In this document: positions 42,566-51,117 of the stretch, one piece after another | Numbering within the stretch: the first letter of the stretch is position 1 | How the letters are laid out: each line of letters opens with the position of its first letter | From: Clostridia bacterium | GTDB taxonomy: Bacteria > Bacillota > Clostridia > Christensenellales > Aristaeellaceae | NCBI GenBank assembly: GCA_017508975.1 | Contig: JAFWQU010000013.1 | Span: forward strand, 1 to 64,000 | Direction of reading: 5' to 3' | DNA: 64,000 nucleotides | Position numbers and translations under genes: made by a program | Notes under the pieces: model-generated | What the model saw: the letters and a program-made list of their open reading frames with translations, nothing else | What the model was told of the DNA's origin: nothing | Database searches by the model: none

Positions 42566-43762
42566 ATGTGCTTGTTTGACCCTTCCAAAGAAATTCAAGA
42601 ACCAGTTAACCATGACAAAACAGATTCAAGTATTCTATCTCTTGTTTCTGCTCCAACAGGTATTGATCCATTTTCATTCGTTGTTCCCAGTACAATAGAC
42701 CCTGATGAACGATGTTTCTATCGGCCCGATACTTATTATACATACTACTCTTATCCCGGGACGATATTTCAGAAAAGGATTGTTACATTTGAGGAACGAA
42801 AACAAATTTCCTATCCGTCATCAAGAGGTCTATATGTCGGAGAGATAATACTTTTGGAATATTGCAGCAAAGGGAAGTATCCGAAACCTACGTTCGGCTA
42901 CCCTGGGTTTTGGTGGTTCGAATATGGCATACGCGATGTTGGGCATGCATTGGAATCATTGGAAAAACGTGGGTTTATCAGATGGCAATCAAAGTCCGAA
43001 AGTTTATATAACTTGAATGTAGATGAACTAAAAATCATTTTGAAGAATAACATTCTGCCCGTTTCGGGGAAAAAGTCAGATCTTATAAAACGAATCATTA
43101 TAAAAATCCCTGAAAACAAACTTAACGTTCCATCCTATGCTATAAAGTATGTTTTAACTGATCTCGGAAAAGATGAATTGGCTGACAATGGTTATGTCCC
43201 ATATATGCACAGGCACAAATTGGCGACCATAGAAAGCCATACGTTTGGAGAACCTTTTAATGTATGGGAAATCAACAAGTTATTTCCAGATGGCAATGCC
43301 AAAGACTGGCGAAGGATTGTTGGAGAAATTGAGAAAGAACGTTTTGGCGTTGACATAGCCAGTTCACCGATAGAGGATATATCAAAGGAGCGTATCACGC
43401 CGGAAGACCTTTCTGCCAAAGGCGAAAGAGTAAGGAAATACCTTCTGGCCAATAAGGGGCTCATCAGTCAAGGAATCTGCTCAGAAGGAAATGGTTATAT
43501 CGAGGAATCAAAAGGTCTTGACTATAAAGCACTAGGTAAAGATAAAGAAGCCCTGTTTATGTTCTTTATTGCAATTGGTAAGAGATTTGACGCTCCTGAA
43601 CTATACATAGAAGCGGCATCTCTTCTTCGCAAATACAGTCTACTTGAAGAAGAATTATCCGTTGTTGAAGCAGGGATAAGCTGCCTATCAAATAACGATC
43701 ATGTCAAAGCCGATCTAATAGAGCGGAGAGAGCAAATTCAAGAACTCATCAAAAACAAATAA
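42566..43762 (+). CDS. SAP-domain protein (398 aa), accessory
   Basis: No signal peptide or TM. A SAP-type helix-extension-helix stands at about residues 150-185 (LNVDELKIILKNNILPVSGK then KSDLIKRII), a motif that binds DNA or chromatin-like targets. The flanking segments RDVGHALESLEKRGFIRW and YVLTDLGKDELADNGYVPYM look like winged or helical modules, and the C-terminus (ALGKDKEALFMFFIAIGKRF) is TPR-like. Such proteins are common on prophages and integrated elements of Firmicutes. Start ATG 42566 (GGGGG upstream) is preferred over TTG 42536. AT-rich, second gene of the island. Confidence 0.6.
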   Translation: MCLFDPSKEIQEPVNHDKTDSSILSLVSAPTGIDPFSFVVPSTIDPDERCFYRPDTYYTYYSYPGTIFQKRIVTFEERKQISYPSSRGLYVGEIILLEYCSKGKYPKPTFGYPGFWWFEYGIRDVGHALESLEKRGFIRWQSKSESLYNLNVDELKIILKNNILPVSGKKSDLIKRIIIKIPENKLNVPSYAIKYVLTDLGKDELADNGYVPYMHRHKLATIESHTFGEPFNVWEINKLFPDGNAKDWRRIVGEIEKERFGVDIASSPIEDISKERITPEDLSAKGERVRKYLLANKGLISQGICSEGNGYIEESKGLDYKALGKDKEALFMFFIAIGKRFDAPELYIEAASLLRKYSLLEEELSVVEAGISCLSNNDHVKADLIERREQIQELIKNK

Positions 43763-43826
43763 ACAAAGAATAAGGAGTCGTCCCGCTTTTCAGCACACCA
43801 CAATTCCGTATATCCCCACCAAAACA

Positions 43827-43865
43827 GTCCCGGCAGATCACTCTCCCGCCGGGACCGTTTTCTTT
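43827..43865. terminator. Terminator closing the AT-rich island
   Basis: GTCCCGGC (43827-43834) and GCCGGGAC (43848-43855) form the stem, followed by CGTTTTCTTTT. In the other direction the stem is followed by TGTTTTGG, so it may also serve the small minus-strand gene. Confidence 0.82.
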
Positions 43866-43869
43866 TGTC

Positions 43870-44115
43870 TCACCGGAGCGCGATCTCCGTCTCCAGCGCG
43901 CGGTTATTCTCCCAGAGCCAGTAGCTGGTCAGGGCGACGATCACCAGGGGAATCAGCCCAATCCGAGGGCTGTAGGCGAGCGTCGCGATGGTCAGCAGCC
44001 CGCCGATGATCAGGCGGCACCGCAGCCGGCCGCGGTTCACGCGCAGCTGCTCCTTCAGGTCGTTTTTGCTCATCATGCGGAGCGGCAGATGACGATAGCA
44101 CAGTTCCCTCTTCAT
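43870..44115 (-). CDS. Small membrane protein (81 aa)
   Basis: MKRELCYRHLPLRMMSKNDL, a basic stretch (RVNRGRLRCRL), two adjoining TM segments (IIGGLLTIATLAYSP and IGLIPLVIVALTSYWLW) and an acidic end. AAAGGAGG lies 6 bases before ATG 44115. Probably a hairpin in the inner membrane with both ends in the cytoplasm. No family recognised. Confidence 0.65.
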   Translation of the reverse strand: MKRELCYRHLPLRMMSKNDLKEQLRVNRGRLRCRLIIGGLLTIATLAYSPRIGLIPLVIVALTSYWLWENNRALETEIALR

Positions 44116-44251
44116 GGGGATTCCTCCTTTCCAGCGTTTTCGCTGTGACTGCAGGATAGCATTTTCCGGCCCTTGAGAGAAGGGATAATCGCCCAATTGT
44201 CGCCCCTGCGGCCCCATTTGTCCCGGGCAGCGGCGGATCGCTCCTGCCGCG

Positions 44252-44296
44252 AAAAAGGACTGCGCCCAGCACACAATCTGGTTCGCAGTCCTTTTC
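44252..44296 (-). terminator. Terminator of the AONS-family gene
   Basis: On the minus strand GAAAAGGACTGCG pairs with CGCAGTCCTTTTT over 13 bases around a 19-base loop; the T-run is included. It starts 8 bases after the stop. Confidence 0.82.
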
Positions 44297-44304
44297 GAAT
44301 TCGG

Positions 44305-45546
44305 TCAGTTCGGTTCCGGAAGCTTGATGCCGAGCCGCTCCGCGCAGGCGGCGAGCTTGTTCAGCGCTTCTACAATCTGCTCGGGCTTGTGCGCGGCGGT
44401 CACGCAGAAGCGCAGCCGTGCCTGTCCGCGGGGCACCGCGGGGTAGATGGCCGGGGGCACGAAGACGCCTTCCTCGCGCAGGGCGTTGGAGAGTGCCGCC
44501 GCGTCCTCGTCGGGTCCGACCAGCACCGGCAGGATCGCGGTCTTGCCCGCCAGGCAGGTATTCAGGTGATGCTTCGCCGCCTCCTCCATGAAGCAGGCGA
44601 CGTTGCGCCGCATGTTCTCCATGATCGAGGGATCGCTGCGCATGAGCTGAATGCTCTTGAGCGCCGCCGCCGCCAGGGGCGGGGACATGCCCACCGAGAA
44701 GACGAAGCCCGGCAGGCTGTAGCGCAGGTACTCGATCAGCGACCGCTTGCCGCACAGGTAGCCGCCGCAGGCGCCGAGGCCCTTGGACAGGGTGCCCATC
44801 TTGATGTCGATCTCGTCGCCCTTCAGGCCGAAGTACTCGTCCATGCCGCCGCCGGTCTGGCCGATGACGCAGGTCGAGTGCGCCTCGTCCACCATCAGGA
44901 AGCAGCCGTACTTCTCCTTGACCCGGATGAAGTCCGGCACCGGCGCGATGTCGCCGTCCATGGAGTAGACGCCCTCAATGCAGATCAGCACCTTCGCGAA
45001 GCGGCTGCGCCGGCTTGCCAGGATGCGGTCAAGGGCCTCCGGGTCGTTGTGCGGGAAGGGGCGCGCCGTGGCGTGGGAGAGCTTGCAGCCCTCGGCCACG
45101 GAGTTGTGGATGTAGCTGTCATAGAGCACCAGATCGCCGGGGCCCACGAAGTTGCCCACGAAGGTCACGTTGGTGGAGTGTCCGCCAACCAGCACCAGGG
45201 CGGCCTCCGCGTGCTTCCAGTCGGCCAGCTCGCGCTCCAGCTGCTGCGTCAGGCTCTTCTCCCCGGCCAGCAGGCGGCTGCCGGAGGCGGAGGTGCCATA
45301 GCGCCGGATCGCCTCGATCGCCGCCTCGGACACCTCCGGCCGTCCGGACATGCCCACATAGTTGTAGCTGCCGAAGTTCAGCACCCATTTTCCGTCCATC
45401 AGGCTGCGGTCCGTCAGCGGCGAGTCGTGGACGATGAAATATGGGTTGTCGCTCCCGATCAGTGCCTTATAGCGGGCCTGGAAAGCCGCGTACTCCGGCG
45501 TGTCCTCGAACCGCGTGATCGGGGTGACAGGGGTGTTCTCGGTCAT
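44305..45546 (-). CDS. Alpha-oxoamine synthase family PLP enzyme (AONS/KBL-like)
   Basis: 413-aa PLP enzyme condensing an amino acid with an acyl-CoA: 8-amino-7-oxononanoate synthase (BioF), glycine C-acetyltransferase (Kbl) or serine palmitoyltransferase are the candidates. Motifs: FGSYNYVGMSGRPEV, GTSASGSRLLAGEKSLTQQLE, VDEAHSTCVIGQTGGG with the PLP Asp and His, and the PLP Lys in MGTLSKGLGACGGY. The N-terminal 45 residues (NPYFIVHDSPLTDRSLMDGK) are longer than in BioF. No biotin, threonine dehydrogenase or sphingolipid genes are near, so the substrate is open. A strong promoter and a palindrome precede it. Confidence 0.88.
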   Translation of the reverse strand: MTENTPVTPITRFEDTPEYAAFQARYKALIGSDNPYFIVHDSPLTDRSLMDGKWVLNFGSYNYVGMSGRPEVSEAAIEAIRRYGTSASGSRLLAGEKSLTQQLERELADWKHAEAALVLVGGHSTNVTFVGNFVGPGDLVLYDSYIHNSVAEGCKLSHATARPFPHNDPEALDRILASRRSRFAKVLICIEGVYSMDGDIAPVPDFIRVKEKYGCFLMVDEAHSTCVIGQTGGGMDEYFGLKGDEIDIKMGTLSKGLGACGGYLCGKRSLIEYLRYSLPGFVFSVGMSPPLAAAALKSIQLMRSDPSIMENMRRNVACFMEEAAKHHLNTCLAGKTAILPVLVGPDEDAAALSNALREEGVFVPPAIYPAVPRGQARLRFCVTAAHKPEQIVEALNKLAACAERLGIKLPEPN

Positions 45547-45611
45547 ATCATCCCTCCTGGTCTTCGCCGGCGGTATGAAAAGAATTGCAGATGAAAAGAA
45601 AAAGAAAAGAT

Positions 45612-45652
45612 GCCGGCAGGAATGGTATACCGTATCCTGCCGGCTTTGTCAA
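45612..45652 (-). promoter_or_regulatory. Promoter overlapped by a large palindrome (operator candidate)
   Basis: On the minus strand TTGACA (45652-45647), 17 bases, TATACC (45629-45624). The -10 lies inside a palindrome with 10-bp arms GCCGGCAGGA (45612-45621) and TCCTGCCGGC (45635-45644) centred on GGTATACC. Because transcription would start inside it, the palindrome cannot be an RNA hairpin of this transcript and is better read as a repressor site. Confidence 0.65.
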
Positions 45653-45728
45653 TTGTCTGAACAGCTAAAGTGCAAGGGATCGGCAAGTCAGAAATTGCTG
45701 TTTTGTTGGATATAACCTTTTCGCAGGA

Positions 45729-46287
45729 GGATTTCGCGGCCTGCGGGCCGCGACCAGGGCTTTCCGATCGCCCTGGACCTTCGGCAGCATCCTCTTTTGG
45801 AGGTTCGGGGAAAGTCGGCGCAGGAGAACCCTCCCCCTGACCCCTCCCTACCGAGGGAGGGGTGTGCCGCAGCCCTGCTGTCCGGAGTTACGGACAGCAT
45901 CCGGATTTTTTCAAGAGAAACAAATCGCGATCTGGTCTTCAACCGTAAGGATTCCAATTTCAACTGGAATCGCTTCAGCTGCCCGTGCGCCTTCTCCCCT
46001 CCCTCGGTAGGGAGGGGCCGGGGGAGGGTTCCCACACCGAAAATCCAAACCTCTCCCAAAAGGTCGCACCGAAGAGTCCAGAGGCGATCGGAAAGCTGCC
46101 AGTCCGGCTGCGGACCTCTGGCCGCGCCCGCAGGCGCGGAACCTTTCTTCAGTCGCCCCAGCTTGCTGGGGAGATGCCGCGCAGCGGCAGAGGGGCTGTC
46201 TTCATTTCGGAATGATGAATGCGGAATTCGGAATCAAAGCTGCACGCACTTCAAATTCCGAATTCCGCATTCCGAATTCCGAATTAC
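45729..46287 (+). repeat. Left arm of the inverted mosaic repeat
   Basis: About 560 bp, made of: reverse core repeat (45730-45784), the junction GCAGCATCCTCTTTTGGAGG, a 204-bp nested MITE (45827-46030), a forward long-stem core repeat (46068-46141), the CCCCAGCTTGCTGGGG hairpin block (46142-46197) and a short palindromic run of GAATTC/GGAATTCGG units. The same blocks come in mirror order at 51118-51663, with an estimated 80-90% identity. It fills the gap between the AONS gene and the pullulanase gene. Confidence 0.85.
45827..46030. mobile_element. Nested 204-bp MITE-like element, left copy
   Basis: It starts AACCCTCCCCCTGACCCCTC and ends with the inverted equivalent (…GAGGGGCCGGGGGAGGGTT), terminal inverted repeats of 35 or more bp. 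The inside has no ORF. A 202-bp copy is at 51364-51565. Confidence 0.75.
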
Positions 46288-46328
46288 CATTCCAGGAGAG
46301 GACGATCGGAAAGCCCTCTGGCGTTTCT

Positions 46329-48950
46329 TTACTTTACAATCAGCGTCAGGCCGATCGCGGGCACGGTGAAGGCGCCCTCGACGGGCTCCGCGTCCGGAGT
46401 AATCTGCTCGCCCTGAACCGTGATCCGGTAGGAGCTCAGACCCTCCGGGGGCTCGATCTGCGCCTCCGCCTTCGTGGGATTGACCACCGCATAGGCCACG
46501 GGCGTCTCGCCGTCCGTCCAGGTGATGCCGATCCGGTTGTCCGCCAGGAGCTCCGCCGTCGGCTGGATCTCCGTCAGGAAGCGGGTCGGGGAATCCTCAC
46601 GGACGAACTTGTCCCGGCGCAGCGCGATCAGCCCGCGGTAGAACTCCGCCATGCGCAGCGCGTCGCTGTCCGCCGTCAGGGCCTCCCAGTCGAGATTGTT
46701 GACCGCGTCCGAGGAGGCGTAGCTGTTGCTGTCGCCGTCCTTGGTGCGCAGCATCTCCTCGCCGGCCAGGAAGAAGGGCATGCCCCGGCTGAGCAGCACC
46801 ACCGCGGCGCAGAGCCGGTTCATGGCCAGCAGATCATCCCGCGCCGCGTCCGGGCAGGTCGCCAGGAGCTTGTCCCAGAGCGTGTTATTGTCGTGGGAGG
46901 AGACATAGTTGACGACCATGGCGTTGTTCACGAACCAGTTGGCGCCAGTGGCGCGCACGCCGCCCTGGATGCCGAAGATAACCTTCTGGGCGTTGGAGCG
47001 CGTGGCCGAGCCGTTGACATAGCCGCTGCCCTTGCGGTCGAAAACGCTGCCCTTGAGGCCGTCGCGGATCGCGTCGTTGAAGACGGCCACGGCGCCGATC
47101 GCGCCCTCCGCGGGCTTGATCTGGCGGATGTTCGCCTGGCTGGCGCGGAAATTCTCCCGCAGCGCCGACTCGCCGCCGGTCCAGCCCTCGCCGTAGATCA
47201 GCGCCTTCGGGTTCACCGCGTGGACCGCCGCCTCCACCGCCTGCATGGTCTGCACATCGTGCAGCGCCATCAGGTCAAAGCGGAAGCCGTCCAGCTGATA
47301 CTCCTGCGCCCAGTAGCGCACGCTGTCCACCATGTATTTGCGGAACATCACCCGGTTGGAGGCGGTCTCGTTGCCGCAGCCGCTGCCGTTGGCCGGGGTG
47401 CCGTCGTAGTTGAAGCGGTAGTAGTAATAGGGCACGATCCGGTTCAGGTTGGAATCTGGGGCGTAGGTGTGGTTGTACACCACGTCCATCACCACGCCGA
47501 TGCCCGCCGCGTGCAGACCCTGCACCATCTGCTTGAACTCCCGGACGCGCACCGCGCCGTCATAGGGGTCGGTGGCGTAGCTGCCCTCGGGGACGTTGTA
47601 GTTCTTCGGGTCGTAGCCCCAGTTGAACTGCGGCTCCCCGCCGCGCTCGTCCACGGTGGCAAAGTCGTACACGGGCTGCAGGTGCACATGCGTCACGCCC
47701 AGGTTCCGCAGGTAGTCCACGCCCGCGGGCTCGCCCGCGCTGTTGGTCAGCCCGGTCTCGGTGAAGGCCAGGTACTTGCCCGGATACTTCGAGGCGGCCA
47801 GCATGTTGGAGAAGTCCCGCACGTGCACCTCCCAGATCACCGCGTCCTGGTAGCTCTCCAGCGCGGTAAAGCAGGGCGTCTCCCGGAAGCCCTCCGGCTC
47901 CGTCCGCGCCAGGTCGATCACCATGCCCCGGTCGCCGTTGACGCCGGCCGAGCGGGCGTAGGGGTCCACCGCCTCCTGCGTGCCCAGGGCGGTGGTCACG
48001 CTGTAGGTATAGTAGGTGCCGTGCCCGCAGGCGGCCTCCGCGCTCCAGACGCCCTGGTCCCCGCGGGTCATGGCGAGGGTCTCGTACGCCTCGCCGCCGT
48101 CGCCGGCCTCGAACAGGTTCAGCGTCACCGCGGAGGCGGTCGGCGCCCAGACCTTGAACACCGTGCGCTCCCCGTCGGTCACCGCGCCCAGGTCGTCCCC
48201 GTCGTAGGTGTAGCGCGCGATGAAGTCCGGGGAGTCAAAGATCTCGGTCGGCACGGCCGGCACCTCGCCGTAGCCGTCGATCGCCACCGTGTAGGGCAGC
48301 GCCGCGTCCAGCTCCTCCGCAGTCGTGATGACGCCCGTGACCACGCTGTTGTTCAGGCTGGAGAGCTTCTCGACCGCGATCTCGCGCTCCCCCTGCCGCA
48401 CGTGGATCTGCTCCAGGCCCAGGCGTTCCGCCGGGCGGATGAAGTAGCGGATCTGCGTCGGCGCGATAATGCCCGCCAGCTGGAAGATCCGGATCGGATT
48501 CAGCGTCGCGCCGCCGTCCGGGCTGGTGTACTGCATGCCGTCCCCCGGCTGCAGATAGATCTCCGTATCCGCGCCGGTCATCACCGCGAAGCGGTCATCC
48601 GGATAGTCCTTGGTCGCCTCGCCCCAGGATTTTCCGCCCGGGTCCGAACAGTTCCGCCGCACGATGAAGCCCACCTCACTCACACTCTCGGGAACATTGA
48701 TCACACACTTGACGCCGTAGGCGCAGGGATGGAAGAGATGTCCGCTGCCGTCCTTCCCCGGGAACCAGAGCCACACGTCGCAGTGCTCATAGTCCGTGTC
48801 CGGGCTGTTCCAGTAGAGCGTCAGCTGCCGGCAGCCGGGCTCCCGCTCCAGGGTGTACTCCTCCTCCGCCGAGGCGCTCCAGCCGCCGCAGACGGCCGAC
48901 GCCAGCAGCATCACCGCCAGCAAAAAAGCAATCTCCCGTTTTCTCATCAT
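46329..48950 (-). CDS. Secreted type I pullulanase
   Basis: 873-aa GH13 debranching enzyme that cuts alpha-1,6 bonds in pullulan and branched alpha-glucans. Signal peptide (MRKREIAFLLAVMLLASAVCGGW, shown in parts), a starch-binding CBM41-like domain about residues 30-150 (CRQLTLYWNSPDTDYEHCDV, LWFPGKDGSGHLFHP), a CBM48-like domain, then the TIM barrel with FNWGYDPKNYNVPEGSY (type I marker is YNWGYDP), nucleophile in DGFRFDLMALHD, acid Glu in YGEGWTGG and the SSHDNNTLWDKL site. Ends without an anchor. ATG 48950 (or 48947) follows GGAGGG. Its gene is the largest cargo of the inverted-arm cassette. Confidence 0.93.
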   Translation of the reverse strand: MMRKREIAFLLAVMLLASAVCGGWSASAEEEYTLEREPGCRQLTLYWNSPDTDYEHCDVWLWFPGKDGSGHLFHPCAYGVKCVINVPESVSEVGFIVRRNCSDPGGKSWGEATKDYPDDRFAVMTGADTEIYLQPGDGMQYTSPDGGATLNPIRIFQLAGIIAPTQIRYFIRPAERLGLEQIHVRQGEREIAVEKLSSLNNSVVTGVITTAEELDAALPYTVAIDGYGEVPAVPTEIFDSPDFIARYTYDGDDLGAVTDGERTVFKVWAPTASAVTLNLFEAGDGGEAYETLAMTRGDQGVWSAEAACGHGTYYTYSVTTALGTQEAVDPYARSAGVNGDRGMVIDLARTEPEGFRETPCFTALESYQDAVIWEVHVRDFSNMLAASKYPGKYLAFTETGLTNSAGEPAGVDYLRNLGVTHVHLQPVYDFATVDERGGEPQFNWGYDPKNYNVPEGSYATDPYDGAVRVREFKQMVQGLHAAGIGVVMDVVYNHTYAPDSNLNRIVPYYYYRFNYDGTPANGSGCGNETASNRVMFRKYMVDSVRYWAQEYQLDGFRFDLMALHDVQTMQAVEAAVHAVNPKALIYGEGWTGGESALRENFRASQANIRQIKPAEGAIGAVAVFNDAIRDGLKGSVFDRKGSGYVNGSATRSNAQKVIFGIQGGVRATGANWFVNNAMVVNYVSSHDNNTLWDKLLATCPDAARDDLLAMNRLCAAVVLLSRGMPFFLAGEEMLRTKDGDSNSYASSDAVNNLDWEALTADSDALRMAEFYRGLIALRRDKFVREDSPTRFLTEIQPTAELLADNRIGITWTDGETPVAYAVVNPTKAEAQIEPPEGLSSYRITVQGEQITPDAEPVEGAFTVPAIGLTLIVK

Positions 48951-48987
48951 TTCACCCTCCGTTCTTCGATGGGTTTTCTCTGTCCCC

Positions 48988-49015
48988 ATTATACGCCAAA
49001 AAGCCCGAAAGGCAA
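48988..49015 (-). promoter_or_regulatory. Pullulanase promoter
   Basis: On the minus strand TTGCCT (49015-49010), 16 bases, TATAAT (48993-48988), 38 bases before the start codon. Confidence 0.65.
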
Positions 49016-49047
49016 TGCACATGGGCAAATTCTGTCCGTTTCTTCGC

Positions 49048-49076
49048 TTGCGGGTCCATGCGAGATATGCTATGCT
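49048..49076 (+). promoter_or_regulatory. Promoter of the anchored unknown and the fucosidase
   Basis: TTGCGG (49048-49053), 17 bases, TATGCT (49071-49076) with TGC before it (extended -10). Divergent from the pullulanase promoter. Confidence 0.6.
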
Positions 49077-49112
49077 GTGGACACATGAAAACGCTTCGGG
49101 AGGGATGCCGCC

Positions 49113-49622
49113 CTGAACAGACGAAAAAAGCTTCAGCCCTTTCTGCTCCCGGGAATCCTGCTGCTGATTCTGGCCGGGGTCTATCTGGCCTTCGGCAGCA
49201 TGACGCCCGACAGGACCCGCAGTCTCATCGGCCTGCGGGTCAGCATCCCCGACGGCTTCACCTGCACCTACTCCGACAGCCGCTACAGCGTCTGGAAATA
49301 CACCGCGAAGGATCGGCAGGCCGGCTCGCTGATCCTGGACGCGGAGATCGTGGACGAGAACACAAACCGCTACAACACCGTCGAGGACGTGCTGGCGGTC
49401 TGCGACTGGATGACGGACATGGAGGTGTACGTCAACCCCCACGGCGTGCGCATGCTGCGGGGCTTTACCCAATACTCCGGCTCCCCCGAGCGGCGGTACT
49501 ACATCGAACACAACGGCAATGTCATGCTGATGTGCATGATCGAGGACCCGCGCTACGTCCGCCCGGACGACTGCGAGGCGCTCCTGCAGCAGACAGCCGA
49601 CGGCATGACCCCCCTGCGCTGA
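49113..49622 (+). CDS. Membrane-anchored hypothetical protein
   Basis: 169 aa if translation starts at CTG 49113, which has GGGAGGG eight bases upstream; the first ATG (49200) lacks a ribosome-binding site and would cut off the anchor. N-terminus NRRKKLQPFLLPGILLLILA with GVYLAFGS gives one TM anchor; the outside part (GLRVSIPDGFTCTYSDSRYS through DVLAVCDWMTDMEVYVNPHG) is a small mixed domain of unknown family. It stands 27 bases before the fucosidase and probably shares its transcript. Confidence 0.6.
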   Translation: MNRRKKLQPFLLPGILLLILAGVYLAFGSMTPDRTRSLIGLRVSIPDGFTCTYSDSRYSVWKYTAKDRQAGSLILDAEIVDENTNRYNTVEDVLAVCDWMTDMEVYVNPHGVRMLRGFTQYSGSPERRYYIEHNGNVMLMCMIEDPRYVRPDDCEALLQQTADGMTPLR

Positions 49623-49649
49623 GAGATGCGCTGAGAAAGGAGAACCACC

Positions 49650-51110
49650 ATGGCCCAGCATTTTGAACCCACCTTTGAGTCCCTGCGGGAGTACTCCGCC
49701 CCCGAATGGTTCCGCGACGCGAAATTCGGCATCTGGAGCCACTGGGGCCCTCAGAGCGTCCCCATGTTCGGCGACTGGTATGCCCGGAACATGTACATCG
49801 AGGGCACCCCGCAGTACGAGTACCACCTGCGCCACTACGGCCACCCGTCCAAATTCGGCTACAAGGACATCTGCGCCCTGTGGAAAGCGGAGAACTTCGA
49901 CCCGGACGCCCTGGTCAAGAAATACTATAAGGCCGGCGCGCGCTATCTCATGACCCAGGGCACGCACCACGACCACTTCTTCAACTATGATTCGGCCATC
50001 AACCGGATGAACAGCGTAAAGGTCGGTCCGCACAAGGACATCCTGGCGCTGTGGAAGACCGCGGCGAAGAAGTACGGTCTGCCCTTCGGCATCAGCGAGC
50101 ACCTGGGCGCCTCCTTCTCCTGGTGGCGGGTCAACAAGGGCTGCGACAAGTTCGGCCCCTACGCGGGCGTCCCCTACGACGGCAGCGACCCCGCCTGGCA
50201 GGACTTCTACCACGCCAATCAGGAGCATGGCACGGACAACCCGGGCGACATCTCCCCCTGGTACACCCCGAACCCGGCCTTCCGGGACTACTGGCTGCGC
50301 TGTGTCAGCGAGATGATCGACCGCTTCCAGCCGGAGCTGCTCTACACCGACGGCGCGCTGCCCTTCGGCGAGCACTGGATGGGCAGGCAGGCGGAGGCCC
50401 CGGACACCGCCGCCTACAGCCACGGCCTTCAGGCGGTGGCGCGGCTGTACAACACCTCCGTCGCCCAGTACGGCGAGAACCGCGCGGTCTACCTGCAGAA
50501 GGACCGCCGCCCCGAGATCTACAGCGTGGGCGTCCTGGACATCGAGAAGAGCCAGCTGCCCGGCATCATGCCCGAGCCCTGGCACACCGACACCTGCATC
50601 GGCAACTGGTTCTACGACGTGCGCGACCCCTACAAGCACCCGGACCAAATCATCGAGATGCTGGTGGACATCATCTCCAAGAACGGCGTGATGCTGCTCA
50701 ACATCCTCCAGCGGCCGGACGGCACCATCGACGAGGAGGCGGATTTCATCCTGCGGAAGCTCGGCGAATGGTTCGCGGTCTGCGGCGAGGCGGTCTACGG
50801 CACCCGCCCCTGGCGCGTGTTCAGCGAGGGCGATACCTTCGTCCGGATCGAGGGCTTCCGCGAGGACAAGACCCAGTGGAACCGGAACGATTTCCGCTTC
50901 GTCCAGAAGGACGGCGCGGTCTACGCCTTCCTCATGGGCGCCGCCGGCGGCGACACCCTCACCCTGCGCAGCTTCGCCGGACAGGAGGTCCACTCCGTGG
51001 AACTGCTCGGCTGCGGCCCGGTCCCCTTCCGCCAGGAGTTCGGCGTGCTCCTCGTCTCGCTCCCCGACCGGCTCCCGACCTTCTGCGCCAACGCGCTGAA
51101 GATCCGGTGA
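49650..51110 (+). CDS. Alpha-L-fucosidase, GH29 (cytoplasmic)
   Basis: 486-aa retaining alpha-L-fucosidase. GH29 features: PEWFRDAKFGIWSHWGPQSV, the Cys-free His motif GARYLMTQGTHHDHFFNYDS, the nucleophile Asp in ELLYTDGALPF, and KNGVMLLNILQRPDGTI in the barrel, followed by a C-terminal beta domain from about residue 390. There is no signal peptide, so it should act on imported fucosylated oligosaccharides. GAAAGGAG precedes ATG. Third gene of the inverted-arm cassette. GH29 members can also act on related sugars; the true linkage is not visible. Confidence 0.92.
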   Translation: MAQHFEPTFESLREYSAPEWFRDAKFGIWSHWGPQSVPMFGDWYARNMYIEGTPQYEYHLRHYGHPSKFGYKDICALWKAENFDPDALVKKYYKAGARYLMTQGTHHDHFFNYDSAINRMNSVKVGPHKDILALWKTAAKKYGLPFGISEHLGASFSWWRVNKGCDKFGPYAGVPYDGSDPAWQDFYHANQEHGTDNPGDISPWYTPNPAFRDYWLRCVSEMIDRFQPELLYTDGALPFGEHWMGRQAEAPDTAAYSHGLQAVARLYNTSVAQYGENRAVYLQKDRRPEIYSVGVLDIEKSQLPGIMPEPWHTDTCIGNWFYDVRDPYKHPDQIIEMLVDIISKNGVMLLNILQRPDGTIDEEADFILRKLGEWFAVCGEAVYGTRPWRVFSEGDTFVRIEGFREDKTQWNRNDFRFVQKDGAVYAFLMGAAGGDTLTLRSFAGQEVHSVELLGCGPVPFRQEFGVLLVSLPDRLPTFCANALKIR

Positions 51111-51117
51111 GGGGAGA

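Noticed and set aside
46200..46310. Repeated GAATTC/GGAATTCGG units as a satellite or restriction-type array
   Set aside because: They are few, imperfect and simply the inner ends of the two inverted arms.
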